Assembly (NCBI GenBank): GCA_002697475.1
Contig: NZVW01000068.1
Span: 1 to 21,286 of the forward strand
Length of the DNA: 21,286 nucleotides
Source: Aquimarina sp.
GTDB lineage: Bacteria > Bacteroidota > Bacteroidia > Flavobacteriales > Flavobacteriaceae
Direction: 5' to 3'
In this document: positions 14,919 to 21,286 of the stretch, in pieces
Numbering within the stretch: position 1 is the stretch's first letter
How the letters are laid out: the number at the start of each line of letters is the position of its first letter
The notes under the pieces: generated by a model
What the model was told of the DNA's origin: nothing
Seen by the model: the letters and a program-made list of their open reading frames with translations, nothing else
Database searches by the model: none
Program-made: the position numbers and the translations under genes

Positions 14919-15824
14919 TTATAAGTTTTGAAGTGCCTTTTTAATGTTTGGGAATTCAAACTCAAAACCTTTTTCTAAAAGGACTTCCGGATATACAAAA
15001 CGACTTTTAAGAATTAGTTCAGTTTCAGTCTGGATGAATCGGGCACCTATTTCCAGTAATTTTTTGGATAAAGGAATGCCAAATGGCATATTTTGTGATT
15101 TTCTGAGATGCCTCATAAATGTATTATTGTTTATGGCATAAGGTGATACAACGTTAACTGCTCCAGATAAGTTTGGGTTTTGGATGATATAGTCAATACT
15201 TTTACAGAAATCCAATTCGTGTATCCAACTTATCATTTGTTTGCCATTGCCTTGTTTTCCTCCCAGACCTAACTGTGCAAGTTTCTTTAAGGGTAGAAAA
15301 GCACCTCCTTCTTTGCCAAGTACGATAGAAGTTCTTAGGGCAACTTTTCGGGTAAAGGGGGTTTCAAAGCTGAAAAAGCTGTTTTCCCAGGCTTTAGCTA
15401 TATTTTCTGAAAAATTATCACCTAAAACTCCGGATGATTCTGTCATCGGTGTTTGCTCAGAGTGTTTATATATAGTAGCTGTAGAAGAGTTAAGCCAAAC
15501 TTTTGGGGGTTTTTTACAATTCAAAATAGCCTTTCCCAAGATTTCAGTAGATTGGATTCTTGACTGTAAAATCATCGATTTATTTTTATCCGTGTATCTG
15601 CAATCTACGGATCTTCCACATAGATTGATAAGGGCATCACAACTTTCCAGTACCGATGTCCATTTTCCTAAATTTTTGCCATCCCAAAGTATGTAACCAG
15701 GATTATTGCTTTGTAAGTTTTTATTTCTTGTAAGAATAGAAACTTTAGCACCCTGATTTACAAAATAGTTGCTTAAAACTTTACCCAGAAATCCTGACCC
15801 TCCTGCAATAACAATTTTATCCAT
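14919..15824 (-). CDS. TIGR01777 family NAD(P)-dependent epimerase/oxidoreductase
   Basis: A 301-aa atypical extended short-chain dehydrogenase (YfcH/SDR39U1 group). The dinucleotide-binding GGSGFLG is at residues 8-14, LINLCGRSVDCRY follows at about 86-98, and the family signature VALRTSIVLGKEGGAF then GNGKQMISWIHELDF lies in the middle to C-terminal part. The length is normal. Members bind NADP(H), but their reaction is not established. In many bacteria the gene sits with SRPBCC proteins, photolyases and ECF sigma factors in light or oxidative stress regulons. Here it is 7 nt downstream of the methyltransferase gene and 3 nt upstream of the SRPBCC gene. Confidence 0.9.
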   Translation of the reverse strand: MDKIVIAGGSGFLGKVLSNYFVNQGAKVSILTRNKNLQSNNPGYILWDGKNLGKWTSVLESCDALINLCGRSVDCRYTDKNKSMILQSRIQSTEILGKAILNCKKPPKVWLNSSTATIYKHSEQTPMTESSGVLGDNFSENIAKAWENSFFSFETPFTRKVALRTSIVLGKEGGAFLPLKKLAQLGLGGKQGNGKQMISWIHELDFCKSIDYIIQNPNLSGAVNVVSPYAINNNTFMRHLRKSQNMPFGIPLSKKLLEIGARFIQTETELILKSRFVYPEVLLEKGFEFEFPNIKKALQNL

Positions 15825-15831
15825 GATGAAT

Positions 15832-16713
15832 TTATTTTTTAGCGGTTATGATATAGTATCCAAAATCTGTAAAATGTAATCCTGAGAGTAAGGCAAATAG
15901 CGAGCCTTTCAGATTGCTCCAGCTTTGAGACTTTATGTTCTCTTTTTTTATTAATTTTTTTAGAATGAAACCAAGGATTGCAAAAGGAACGTGTAATACA
16001 GATGGGGCTACTTTCCAGGAAATATTTTCAATCTTAACCTCAGAAAACCCTGTTTTGTAAAGTGCATTTTTTAAGTCATATATTGATCGTAACCCTTGAA
16101 CGCTCCAGCCTTTACATAGCTGCTCATAACAATAGTAACTGACGCTGCACAATTCTTCGGGTTCTTTTCTTAAAAAAGCATCTGCAATGACTAATGATGC
16201 ACCCGGTTTTAATATTCTGTATGCTTCTGCAAGTGCAGCATTCGAGTGTCCTACATGACAAAAACTTTCGATTGCATAAGCACCATCAGAAGATGAGCTC
16301 TTTATTGGTAAATCCCTAAAATCTGCTTCTATAATAACACCATTCTTGTCTTTTAAAAATTGATTTCCCAGCTCTACTTGCCTCTGTGATAAAGTAGCAC
16401 CTACTATTGAGGTGTATGGATATTTTAATAACCCATAATTCATAGTTCCACCTATACCACATCCTAAATCTATAATTAGGGAATTTTTCTTAGAAAAGCT
16501 TAGCCTTTTAAACACCTGCTTGTTCATCTCGTTGATCATGGTATCTCTTTTTAAAAATGTATTTTTAAAAGGAATATAATAGCCAAAGTGCATGTTGTGA
16601 CTCTTGCTCCAATAGAGATAGTCTTCTGTTGCTTCGTCATAGAAGTTGATAATCTTTTGCTCAGTAGCTGCTTCCTGTAATTTTATTTTTCTTAATAATG
16701 CTGAGGTGCTCAT
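15832..16713 (-). CDS. SAM-dependent methyltransferase of the small-lipophile type
   Basis: A 293-aa class I methyltransferase. Motif I IDLGCGIGGT spans 81-90, the acidic post-I segment EADFRDLP follows at 129-136, and SFCHVGH (151-157) and EAYRILKPGASL complete the fold. The N-terminal HFGYY (42-46) and YDEATEDYLYWSK resemble tocopherol, sterol and cyclopropane-fatty-acid methyltransferases, which act on membrane lipids or isoprenoids. A hydrophobic stretch at 234-255 (APSVLHVPFAILGFILKKL) may anchor it to the membrane. It lies 12 nt after the membrane-protein gene and 7 nt before the epimerase gene. Likely substrates are a fatty acid, quinone or other isoprenoid, but the sequence does not decide which. 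Confidence 0.85.
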   Translation of the reverse strand: MSTSALLRKIKLQEAATEQKIINFYDEATEDYLYWSKSHNMHFGYYIPFKNTFLKRDTMINEMNKQVFKRLSFSKKNSLIIDLGCGIGGTMNYGLLKYPYTSIVGATLSQRQVELGNQFLKDKNGVIIEADFRDLPIKSSSSDGAYAIESFCHVGHSNAALAEAYRILKPGASLVIADAFLRKEPEELCSVSYYCYEQLCKGWSVQGLRSIYDLKNALYKTGFSEVKIENISWKVAPSVLHVPFAILGFILKKLIKKENIKSQSWSNLKGSLFALLSGLHFTDFGYYIITAKK

Positions 16714-16725
16714 AATTTTTTGTTT

Positions 16726-17163
16726 TTAGGAGATTATTGATGCATAATTATGTACGGCGAGTAGAGCAAACACAATAGCAAAAAGAACGAATAGGGAATT
16801 CATTCCATAGCTACCTAGCTGGAATATTCGTTTTTTAGGAATGTCATACATAGGATAGTAAGCTATTTGTGTGATTACCTTTCCTATCCAATAGGAGGCA
16901 ATTAAAAGGGTAAGCGCAAAGGCAATAGGTGTTTGGTTTTTTAGGTGATCCGTTAAAAGAATGGTAATCAGTCCGAAGCTGAAGTTTAAACCCTGAATAT
17001 ACCAACCATAAGTTTTGGCTATTTCTTGATTTAAAGGTTTTAGTTTTTTTACATCATTATACCAATCAAAAACTTTATGTCGGATAAAAGGGTAGATTAA
17101 AGCTGTGAAAATTTGGCCGATACCACCTGTGACGATTAGCCAATCTGGAATAGATATATTCAT
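16726..17163 (-). CDS. Small four-helix membrane protein of unknown function
   Basis: A 145-aa integral membrane protein with helices at about 7-27, 56-71, 78-101 and 119-138. Polar links contain conserved-looking residues (YPFIRHKVFDWYNDVKKLKP at 24-43; QIAYYPMYDIPKKRIF at 99-114). I do not recognise the family. It is the first enzyme-side gene after the regulator and has its own putative operator 17 bp before its ATG (17180-17201), so it may head the transcript that includes the methyltransferase and the epimerase. A membrane partner for the methyltransferase, or a hydride or electron carrier, is possible but unsupported. Confidence 0.8.
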   Translation of the reverse strand: MNISIPDWLIVTGGIGQIFTALIYPFIRHKVFDWYNDVKKLKPLNQEIAKTYGWYIQGLNFSFGLITILLTDHLKNQTPIAFALTLLIASYWIGKVITQIAYYPMYDIPKKRIFQLGSYGMNSLFVLFAIVFALLAVHNYASIIS

Positions 17164-17179
17164 TTTACTTTGTTTTTAA

Positions 17180-17201
17180 ACTTTCAGAAAAAATTGAAAG
17201 T
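17180..17201. promoter_or_regulatory. Putative GbsR operator 1
   Basis: ACTTTCA (17180-17186) and TGAAAGT (17195-17201) form an inverted repeat with an 8-nt A-rich spacer. It lies in the 60-nt gap between the regulator gene and the membrane-protein gene, 17 bp from the ATG. The same 7-bp arms and the same spacing occur in operator 2. Confidence 0.65.
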
Positions 17202-17223
17202 AATTATTAAATAAAAAACTGAA

Positions 17224-17727
17224 TTATTTTATCAGTTTTAATAAGGTTTTGGTCATCCAGTTTTGTTCTTTGTGAACGAGTTTATTCATAAAGGTGTCCA
17301 TAGTACTGGCTAACTCATGCAGGGCTTTGGTTTGTTTGATTAGTTCTTCAGACTTTTTACTACCATCTGTTTTAATATTTGAAACTTCTTTTAATACCTT
17401 TATAGTGGGTTGCAATTCCCTACGACTTCTTTCTTTAGCAATTTGGCGGGCAAGTTCCTGAACGTCTTTTTCGCTGGTAAAGTATTCTTTTCTTTCGCCC
17501 ATTTTGTTTTCTTTAAAAACGATACCCCAGTCCATCAATTGTCTTAAGTTCATGCTGGTATTACCTCTGGATATTTGTAGTTCTTCCATTATTTCTTCCA
17601 TGGATAATGGTTCTGGAGAGATCATTAGCAATGCATGAATCTGTGCCATGGCCTTATTAATTCCCCATAAACTTCCTAAGGATCCCCAGGTAGTAATAAA
17701 CTTAGTTTTTGCTTCTTCAAATTCCAT
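17224..17727 (-). CDS. GbsR/MarR family transcriptional regulator
   Basis: A 167-aa DNA-binding protein. The N-terminal FITTWGSLGSLWGINKAMAQ (10-29) is the hallmark of the GbsR group (COG1510). The winged helix-turn-helix follows: SMEEIMEELQISRGNTSMN (42-60) as helices 2 and 3, and MGERKEYFTSE (76-86) as the wing. The C-terminal half is a charged helix likely to be involved in dimerisation. GbsR itself represses glycine betaine synthesis genes and senses choline; the ligand of this member is unknown. Inverted repeats lie 25 bp upstream of its ATG and between it and the next gene, consistent with repression of itself and of the downstream enzymes. It is the first gene of the seven-gene minus-strand cluster. 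Confidence 0.9.
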   Translation of the reverse strand: MEFEEAKTKFITTWGSLGSLWGINKAMAQIHALLMISPEPLSMEEIMEELQISRGNTSMNLRQLMDWGIVFKENKMGERKEYFTSEKDVQELARQIAKERSRRELQPTIKVLKEVSNIKTDGSKKSEELIKQTKALHELASTMDTFMNKLVHKEQNWMTKTLLKLIK

Positions 17728-17751
17728 AATGTAAAAATAAATAATAATTTT

Positions 17752-17779
17752 TAAACTTTCAAAAAATATTGAAAGTTTA
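17752..17779. promoter_or_regulatory. Putative GbsR operator 2
   Basis: Perfect inverted repeat with 11-bp arms (TAAACTTTCAA at 17752-17762, TTGAAAGTTTA at 17769-17779) and a 6-nt spacer. The inner core ACTTTCA-N8-TGAAAGT is identical in arms and spacing to operator 1. It lies 25 bp upstream of the regulator ATG and 112 bp upstream of the divergent M28 peptidase start, so autoregulation is likely and control of the peptidase is possible. Confidence 0.7.
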
Positions 17780-17890
17780 TTGTGGTTAAAGCTGAAAGGT
17801 ACGATAACAGTTATATTATTGTGGTTTAGCCTTTCTTGTTATGTGTTGATTTTGTGTAATTTACAGGTTATAACACAAACTCACATTAAT

Positions 17891-20401
17891 ATGAAAATTT
17901 TTAAACTCAAAGCAGCATTGCTTATGCTACTATTTATTGGTGGCGGACTTTTCGCACAGAATTCACAAGATCATTTTTATGGCACAATGCAAACCACAGA
18001 TGCTGAGGATTTATTAAAAAATCATCCAAGGGATATTAAAATCATTGCATCCTATAATGGTTATAGTGCAGTTTTATTAAGTGATAAAGCTGCAGAAGAA
18101 TTGCATCACAAGGTACTGGTGCATGGACCAGGTTTTATGTATGAAAGTTCAGAGCAAAATGCAGTCGAAGCTATCAGAAAAATGAATGCCTCAAGTACTA
18201 AAGCCTCTAGGGTAGCTTATTCTATTACTCAGGAAAATCTTGTTCGTCAAAGCTTAGATCTGGTCAATAATTTAAATATAGCCAATCAAATCCAGGAACT
18301 GGAAGACTATGGAACCCGGTATCATAACACCAATAGTGCAAGACAAGCCGTAGTAGATTTAAAAACTAAATGGGAGGCTTTAGCAGGCAATCGCACTGAT
18401 GTCTCTGTTCGTTTGGTGAATCACTCCAGTACCAATATGCCTTCGTTAATTATGACGATTACAGGATCCGATAACCCCGATGAATTTGTGATTTTAGGAG
18501 GTCATATAGATTCTACAGCAGGTGGATCTAATTCTGTTGCTCCGGGGGCCGATGACAATGCGTCTGGTATCGCTACCATTACTGAAGTTGCCAGGGTATT
18601 GTTTTCTATGAATTTCAAGCCAAAGAGAACAGTAGAGTTTATGGCATTTGCTGCGGAGGAAGTTGGACTTCGGGGATCAAAAGAAATTGCTCAGGATTAT
18701 AAAAGCAGAAATGTCAACGTGGTAAGTTATATGCAACTCGATATGACCAACTATAAAGGTTCTGTTAATGATGCTTATGTTTCTACAGACAGCTATAATG
18801 ATGATGATCTTAATAATTTTATGATTGAGTTATTGAACTTTTACAATGCTTCAGGTGTTCATAAAATTACCTACGGAACATCAAGCTGTAACTATGGTTG
18901 TTCTGATCACTATAGCTGGGCGCAGCAGGGTTATAATGTAACTTTTCCTTTTGAAGCTAAATTTGGTGAACATAATCCTAATATTCATACTACCCGGGAT
19001 ACCTTTGACAGATCACCAACTCCAGATGCTACACACGCCGCTAAGTTTGCAAAATTGGCATTGGAATATATGATTGAGATATCTAATGGAGTGGAAACAG
19101 ATCCGGGAGGAGATGATTGCTCTAGTACCATAAGTAGTTATCCCTATTCAGAGAGTTTTGAAAATTCCATAGGGCAATGGAGTCAGGCAAATAATGATGA
19201 TCTTAACTGGACAGTGGATGCGAATGGCACCCCGTCCAGCGGAACTGGCCCATCATCTGCAGCCGATGGAAGCTATTATCTATATGTGGAAGCTTCAGGT
19301 AGTGGTACCGGTTTTCCAAATAAAAGAGCGATTTTAAATTCTCCTTGTTTTGACTTATCTGCACTGTCTACTCCTGAAGTAAGTTTTAGTTATCATATGC
19401 AGGGCGATGCTGTGGGGACTTTCAATCTTGAAATCAGTACTGATGATGGAGTTAGCTGGAGTTCAATTTTTTCAAAATCAGGGAATCAAGGTAATAACTG
19501 GAATGAAGCCTCTGTAGATCTTAGTGCGTATAGTGGCACTATTCAGTTAAGGCTTAATGCAGTAACAGGTAACAGCTGGCAGGGAGATATAACTGTTGAT
19601 AACATTAAGATAGGCGAGGGGAGTGGTAATCCCGACCCGGACACTTGTGAAGAACTTAATTTTAATGATTATAGTATTGTATCCTTTGCAAATCAGGATT
19701 CTAATGGAGCATATAGTGTAGATAATACTGGAAACAGTTTAACACTTACCAATAATACGTGGAAGTATATAGCATATCCATACACTGTAACTTCTAATAC
19801 AGTGGTAGAATTGACACTTTCTAGTTCATCTCAAGGAGAAATCCATGGAATTGCGTTCGAAAATGACAATACTTTAACGTCATCCAGATGTTTTAAGCTC
19901 CACGGAACTCAAAATTATGGTATAACGAATTATGACAATTATTCTGGAGGATCCTTCACTTATACAATTCCTGTGGGTGATTTCTATACTGGAACTATGG
20001 ATCGATTGGTTTTTATAAACGATAATGATGCAGGTAGTGGTAACACGTCAACATTTTCTAATGTAAAAATCTATGAAAGTTCCTGTTCTAAATCATTATC
20101 ACCAGTTGTTTTTGGAAACAGTATTCCTGTCTATGGTAATACGAAAGAGCTAAACACTAAAGAGATAATAATTTCTCCTAATCCTGCTAAAAGTACTTTT
20201 GAAATAGAAGTACTGGCAAACTCTACTTTAGATAGAGCTTCATTATACAGTATATCAGGACAAAAAATAGCCGAATTTTCTATCAATAATGGAAGAAATC
20301 AATTTTCTGTTAGTCAAATGAATTTATCGAAAGGTGTATATCTTTTAAAAATCACAGGTAAGGATGATCAACAAATTGTGCACAAATTAAGTATTGAATG
20401 A
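17891..20401 (+). CDS. Secreted M28 family metallopeptidase with T9SS sorting domain
   Basis: An 836-aa protein from the ATG at 17891. The frame extends to 17780, but the signal peptide (1-22, ending GGGLFA before Gln) fits only the later start. The M28 domain (about 110-400) has all the expected zinc and catalytic residues: His205 (GGHIDS), Asp221 (GADDNASG), Glu256-Glu257 (AAEEVG), Asp284 and His366. A CNYGC pair (333, 337) matches the disulfide of Aeromonas-type aminopeptidases. A MAM-like beta domain (417-575) follows, then an unrecognised beta-rich domain (586-730) and a C-terminal type A T9SS sorting domain (757-836, SPNPAKSTFEI to the end). It is probably a cell-surface or secreted aminopeptidase. 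Confidence 0.92.
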   Translation: MKIFKLKAALLMLLFIGGGLFAQNSQDHFYGTMQTTDAEDLLKNHPRDIKIIASYNGYSAVLLSDKAAEELHHKVLVHGPGFMYESSEQNAVEAIRKMNASSTKASRVAYSITQENLVRQSLDLVNNLNIANQIQELEDYGTRYHNTNSARQAVVDLKTKWEALAGNRTDVSVRLVNHSSTNMPSLIMTITGSDNPDEFVILGGHIDSTAGGSNSVAPGADDNASGIATITEVARVLFSMNFKPKRTVEFMAFAAEEVGLRGSKEIAQDYKSRNVNVVSYMQLDMTNYKGSVNDAYVSTDSYNDDDLNNFMIELLNFYNASGVHKITYGTSSCNYGCSDHYSWAQQGYNVTFPFEAKFGEHNPNIHTTRDTFDRSPTPDATHAAKFAKLALEYMIEISNGVETDPGGDDCSSTISSYPYSESFENSIGQWSQANNDDLNWTVDANGTPSSGTGPSSAADGSYYLYVEASGSGTGFPNKRAILNSPCFDLSALSTPEVSFSYHMQGDAVGTFNLEISTDDGVSWSSIFSKSGNQGNNWNEASVDLSAYSGTIQLRLNAVTGNSWQGDITVDNIKIGEGSGNPDPDTCEELNFNDYSIVSFANQDSNGAYSVDNTGNSLTLTNNTWKYIAYPYTVTSNTVVELTLSSSSQGEIHGIAFENDNTLTSSRCFKLHGTQNYGITNYDNYSGGSFTYTIPVGDFYTGTMDRLVFINDNDAGSGNTSTFSNVKIYESSCSKSLSPVVFGNSIPVYGNTKELNTKEIIISPNPAKSTFEIEVLANSTLDRASLYSISGQKIAEFSINNGRNQFSVSQMNLSKGVYLLKITGKDDQQIVHKLSIE

Positions 20402-20432
20402 ATACTTTTTAATTGATTTTGTTTTAAAAAGT

Positions 20433-20463
20433 ACAAGGGCCGGGAATCAAATCCGGCCCTTGT
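20433..20463. terminator. Bidirectional terminator between the M28 and M3 peptidase genes
   Basis: An 11-bp GC-rich stem (ACAAGGGCCGG, 20433-20443, pairing with 20453-20463) closes a 9-nt loop. T-rich sequence follows on both strands (TTATTTACTTT on plus, TACTTTTT on minus). It lies midway between the convergent stops at 20401 and 20468. Confidence 0.9.
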
Positions 20464-20467
20464 TTAT

Positions 20468-21286
20468 TTACTTTATTAATCCGGCTCTACGTAGTAATGC
20501 TTCGGGTTTAGGCTCCTGACCTCTAAAACGTTTATATAGCTCCATAGGGTTTTCTGTACCTCCTTTAGAGAGCACATGTTCTTTAAAGGCTGTTGCAATT
20601 TGAGAGTTAAAGATTCCGTTTTCTTTAAAGAACTCAAAAGCATCTGCATCCAGAACTTCTGCCCACTTATAGGAGTAATATCCTGCAGAGTACCCTCCCT
20701 GGAAAATATGAGAAAAAGAAGTACTCATACAGGTTTCTTCAGTTTCCGGGTATAAAGATGTGTCTTTAAACGCTTCTTTTTCGTGTGCTTTTACATTTTC
20801 TATACTGTCTGGACTATGAGCGTGCCAGGATAAATCCAGAAATCCAAAACTTAATTGTCTAAGTGTCGCAAGACCTTCCATGAAAGTTGAAGACTCTTTA
20901 ATTTTATTCACTAACTCCATTGGAATTACTTCTCCGGTTTCATAATGTTTTGCAAAAAGTTCAAGCGCCTCTTTTTCATAACACCAATTCTCCAGTACCT
21001 GACTAGGTAATTCTACAAAATCCCAATATACGCTTGTTCCTGATAATCCCGGATAAGTAGTGTTGGCTAGCATTCCGTGTAATGCATGTCCAAACTCGTG
21101 GAAAAGTGTGGTTACCTCATTAAATGTAAGTAAAGATGGTTTACTGGGAGTTGGTTTTGTGAAGTTACAAACAATAGATATATGGGGTCTGATGTTTTTA
21201 CCCTCTTTTATCATTTGAGGCTTATAGGAGGTCATCCATGCGCCATTCCTTTTTCCAGGCCTTGGATGAAAGTCAGCATATAATAC
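20468..21286 (-). CDS. M3 family peptidase (oligopeptidase/Dcp type), C-terminal part
   Basis: The last 272 residues of an M3 zinc metallopeptidase; the frame runs off the right edge, where it already reads ADFHPRPGKRNGAW, a conserved M3 segment, so the Met at 21235 is internal. The zinc site HEFGH (63-67 of the visible part) lies in FHEFGHALHGML, and SVYWDFVELPSQVLENW supplies the downstream Glu ligand. GGYSAGYYSYKWAEVLDADAF and the C-terminal GTENPMELYKRFRGQEP are typical of peptidyl-dipeptidase Dcp and oligopeptidase A. These enzymes cut short peptides in the cytoplasm or periplasm; the missing N-terminus would decide which. Confidence 0.95.
   Translation of the reverse strand, partial: VLYADFHPRPGKRNGAWMTSYKPQMIKEGKNIRPHISIVCNFTKPTPSKPSLLTFNEVTTLFHEFGHALHGMLANTTYPGLSGTSVYWDFVELPSQVLENWCYEKEALELFAKHYETGEVIPMELVNKIKESSTFMEGLATLRQLSFGFLDLSWHAHSPDSIENVKAHEKEAFKDTSLYPETEETCMSTSFSHIFQGGYSAGYYSYKWAEVLDADAFEFFKENGIFNSQIATAFKEHVLSKGGTENPMELYKRFRGQEPKPEALLRRAGLIK

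Noticed and set aside
15241..15696. 151-codon open frame on the plus strand inside the epimerase gene
   Set aside because: It is antisense to the TIGR01777 gene with no recognisable protein features; a shadow frame.
16545..16571. AT-rich inverted repeat around TTTTTAAAAATGTATTTTT
   Set aside because: It lies inside the methyltransferase coding region, encodes a normal segment (KNTFLKRD), and is explained by T/A-rich codons.
13564..17727. The seven-gene cluster as a mobile island or defence system
   Set aside because: No integrase, transposase, tRNA or flanking repeats are visible, base composition matches the neighbours, and the gene families point to metabolism and stress control.
17780..17890. 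In-frame extension of the M28 peptidase upstream to 17780
   Set aside because: It would put 37 residues, including a hydrophobic stretch, before a complete signal peptide; the ATG at 17891 starts a standard export signal.
18130..18150. GAAAGTT-like half sites in the M28 and other coding regions, considered as further GbsR operators
   Set aside because: Only one arm is present; no ACTTTCA partner lies at the 8-nt spacing.

Overview
The window is AT-rich, densely coded bacterial chromosome, most likely from a marine-type member of the Flavobacteriaceae (Bacteroidota). The evidence is a secreted M28 peptidase with a C-terminal type IX secretion sorting domain, a PafA-type alkaline phosphatase, several candidate promoters with the Bacteroidota TAnnTTTG box, almost no Shine-Dalgarno sequences, and Flavobacteriia-like versions of nearly all housekeeping genes. 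I see no tRNA, rRNA, CRISPR array, insertion sequence or prophage. No gene-free stretch exceeds 300 bases; the longest, 53-256, holds only a candidate promoter for a gene leaving the left edge.

Layout. (1) 1-52: start of a minus-strand exported or membrane protein. (2) 257-3390, plus: SprT-like metalloprotease, mannose-1-phosphate guanylyltransferase and a DUF389 membrane protein, closely spaced like an operon. (3) 3426-4927, minus: MlaF-like ATPase and MlaE-like permease, overlapping by 4 nt, with no MCE (MlaD) gene nearby. (4) 5046-6683, plus: PafA phosphatase, divergent from mlaE across an 18-bp perfect palindrome that carries a promoter box on each strand. (5) 6675-9203, minus: GT2 glycosyltransferase, small methyltransferase and a KAS III-like ketosynthase. 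(6) 9329-12610, minus: group III truncated haemoglobin and glycine decarboxylase (gcvP), separated by a strong terminator that abuts the haemoglobin start codon. (7) 12743-13567, plus: UbiA-like membrane protein. (8) 13564-17727, minus: a seven-gene cluster of GbsR/MarR regulator, four-helix membrane protein, SAM methyltransferase, TIGR01777 epimerase, SRPBCC protein, ECF sigma factor and a small Cys/His zinc-finger protein. (9) 17891-20401, plus: secreted M28 peptidase. (10) 20468 to the right edge, minus: C-terminal part of an M3 peptidase.

The most interesting part is region 8. Two inverted repeats with the same core, ACTTTCA-N8-TGAAAGT, lie just upstream of the regulator gene and just upstream of the next gene. 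They look like operators for the GbsR-type regulator, giving autoregulation plus control of the enzymes. The TIGR01777/SRPBCC/ECF sigma/ZAS-like set resembles the stress-type clusters that, in many bacteria, accompany photolyases and photo-oxidative responses. Here there is no photolyase; a methyltransferase and a small integral membrane protein take its place. My inference is a dual-controlled (GbsR plus sigma/anti-sigma) membrane-lipid or isoprenoid modification response. The gene families and operators are seen in the sequence; the signal and the substrate are not.
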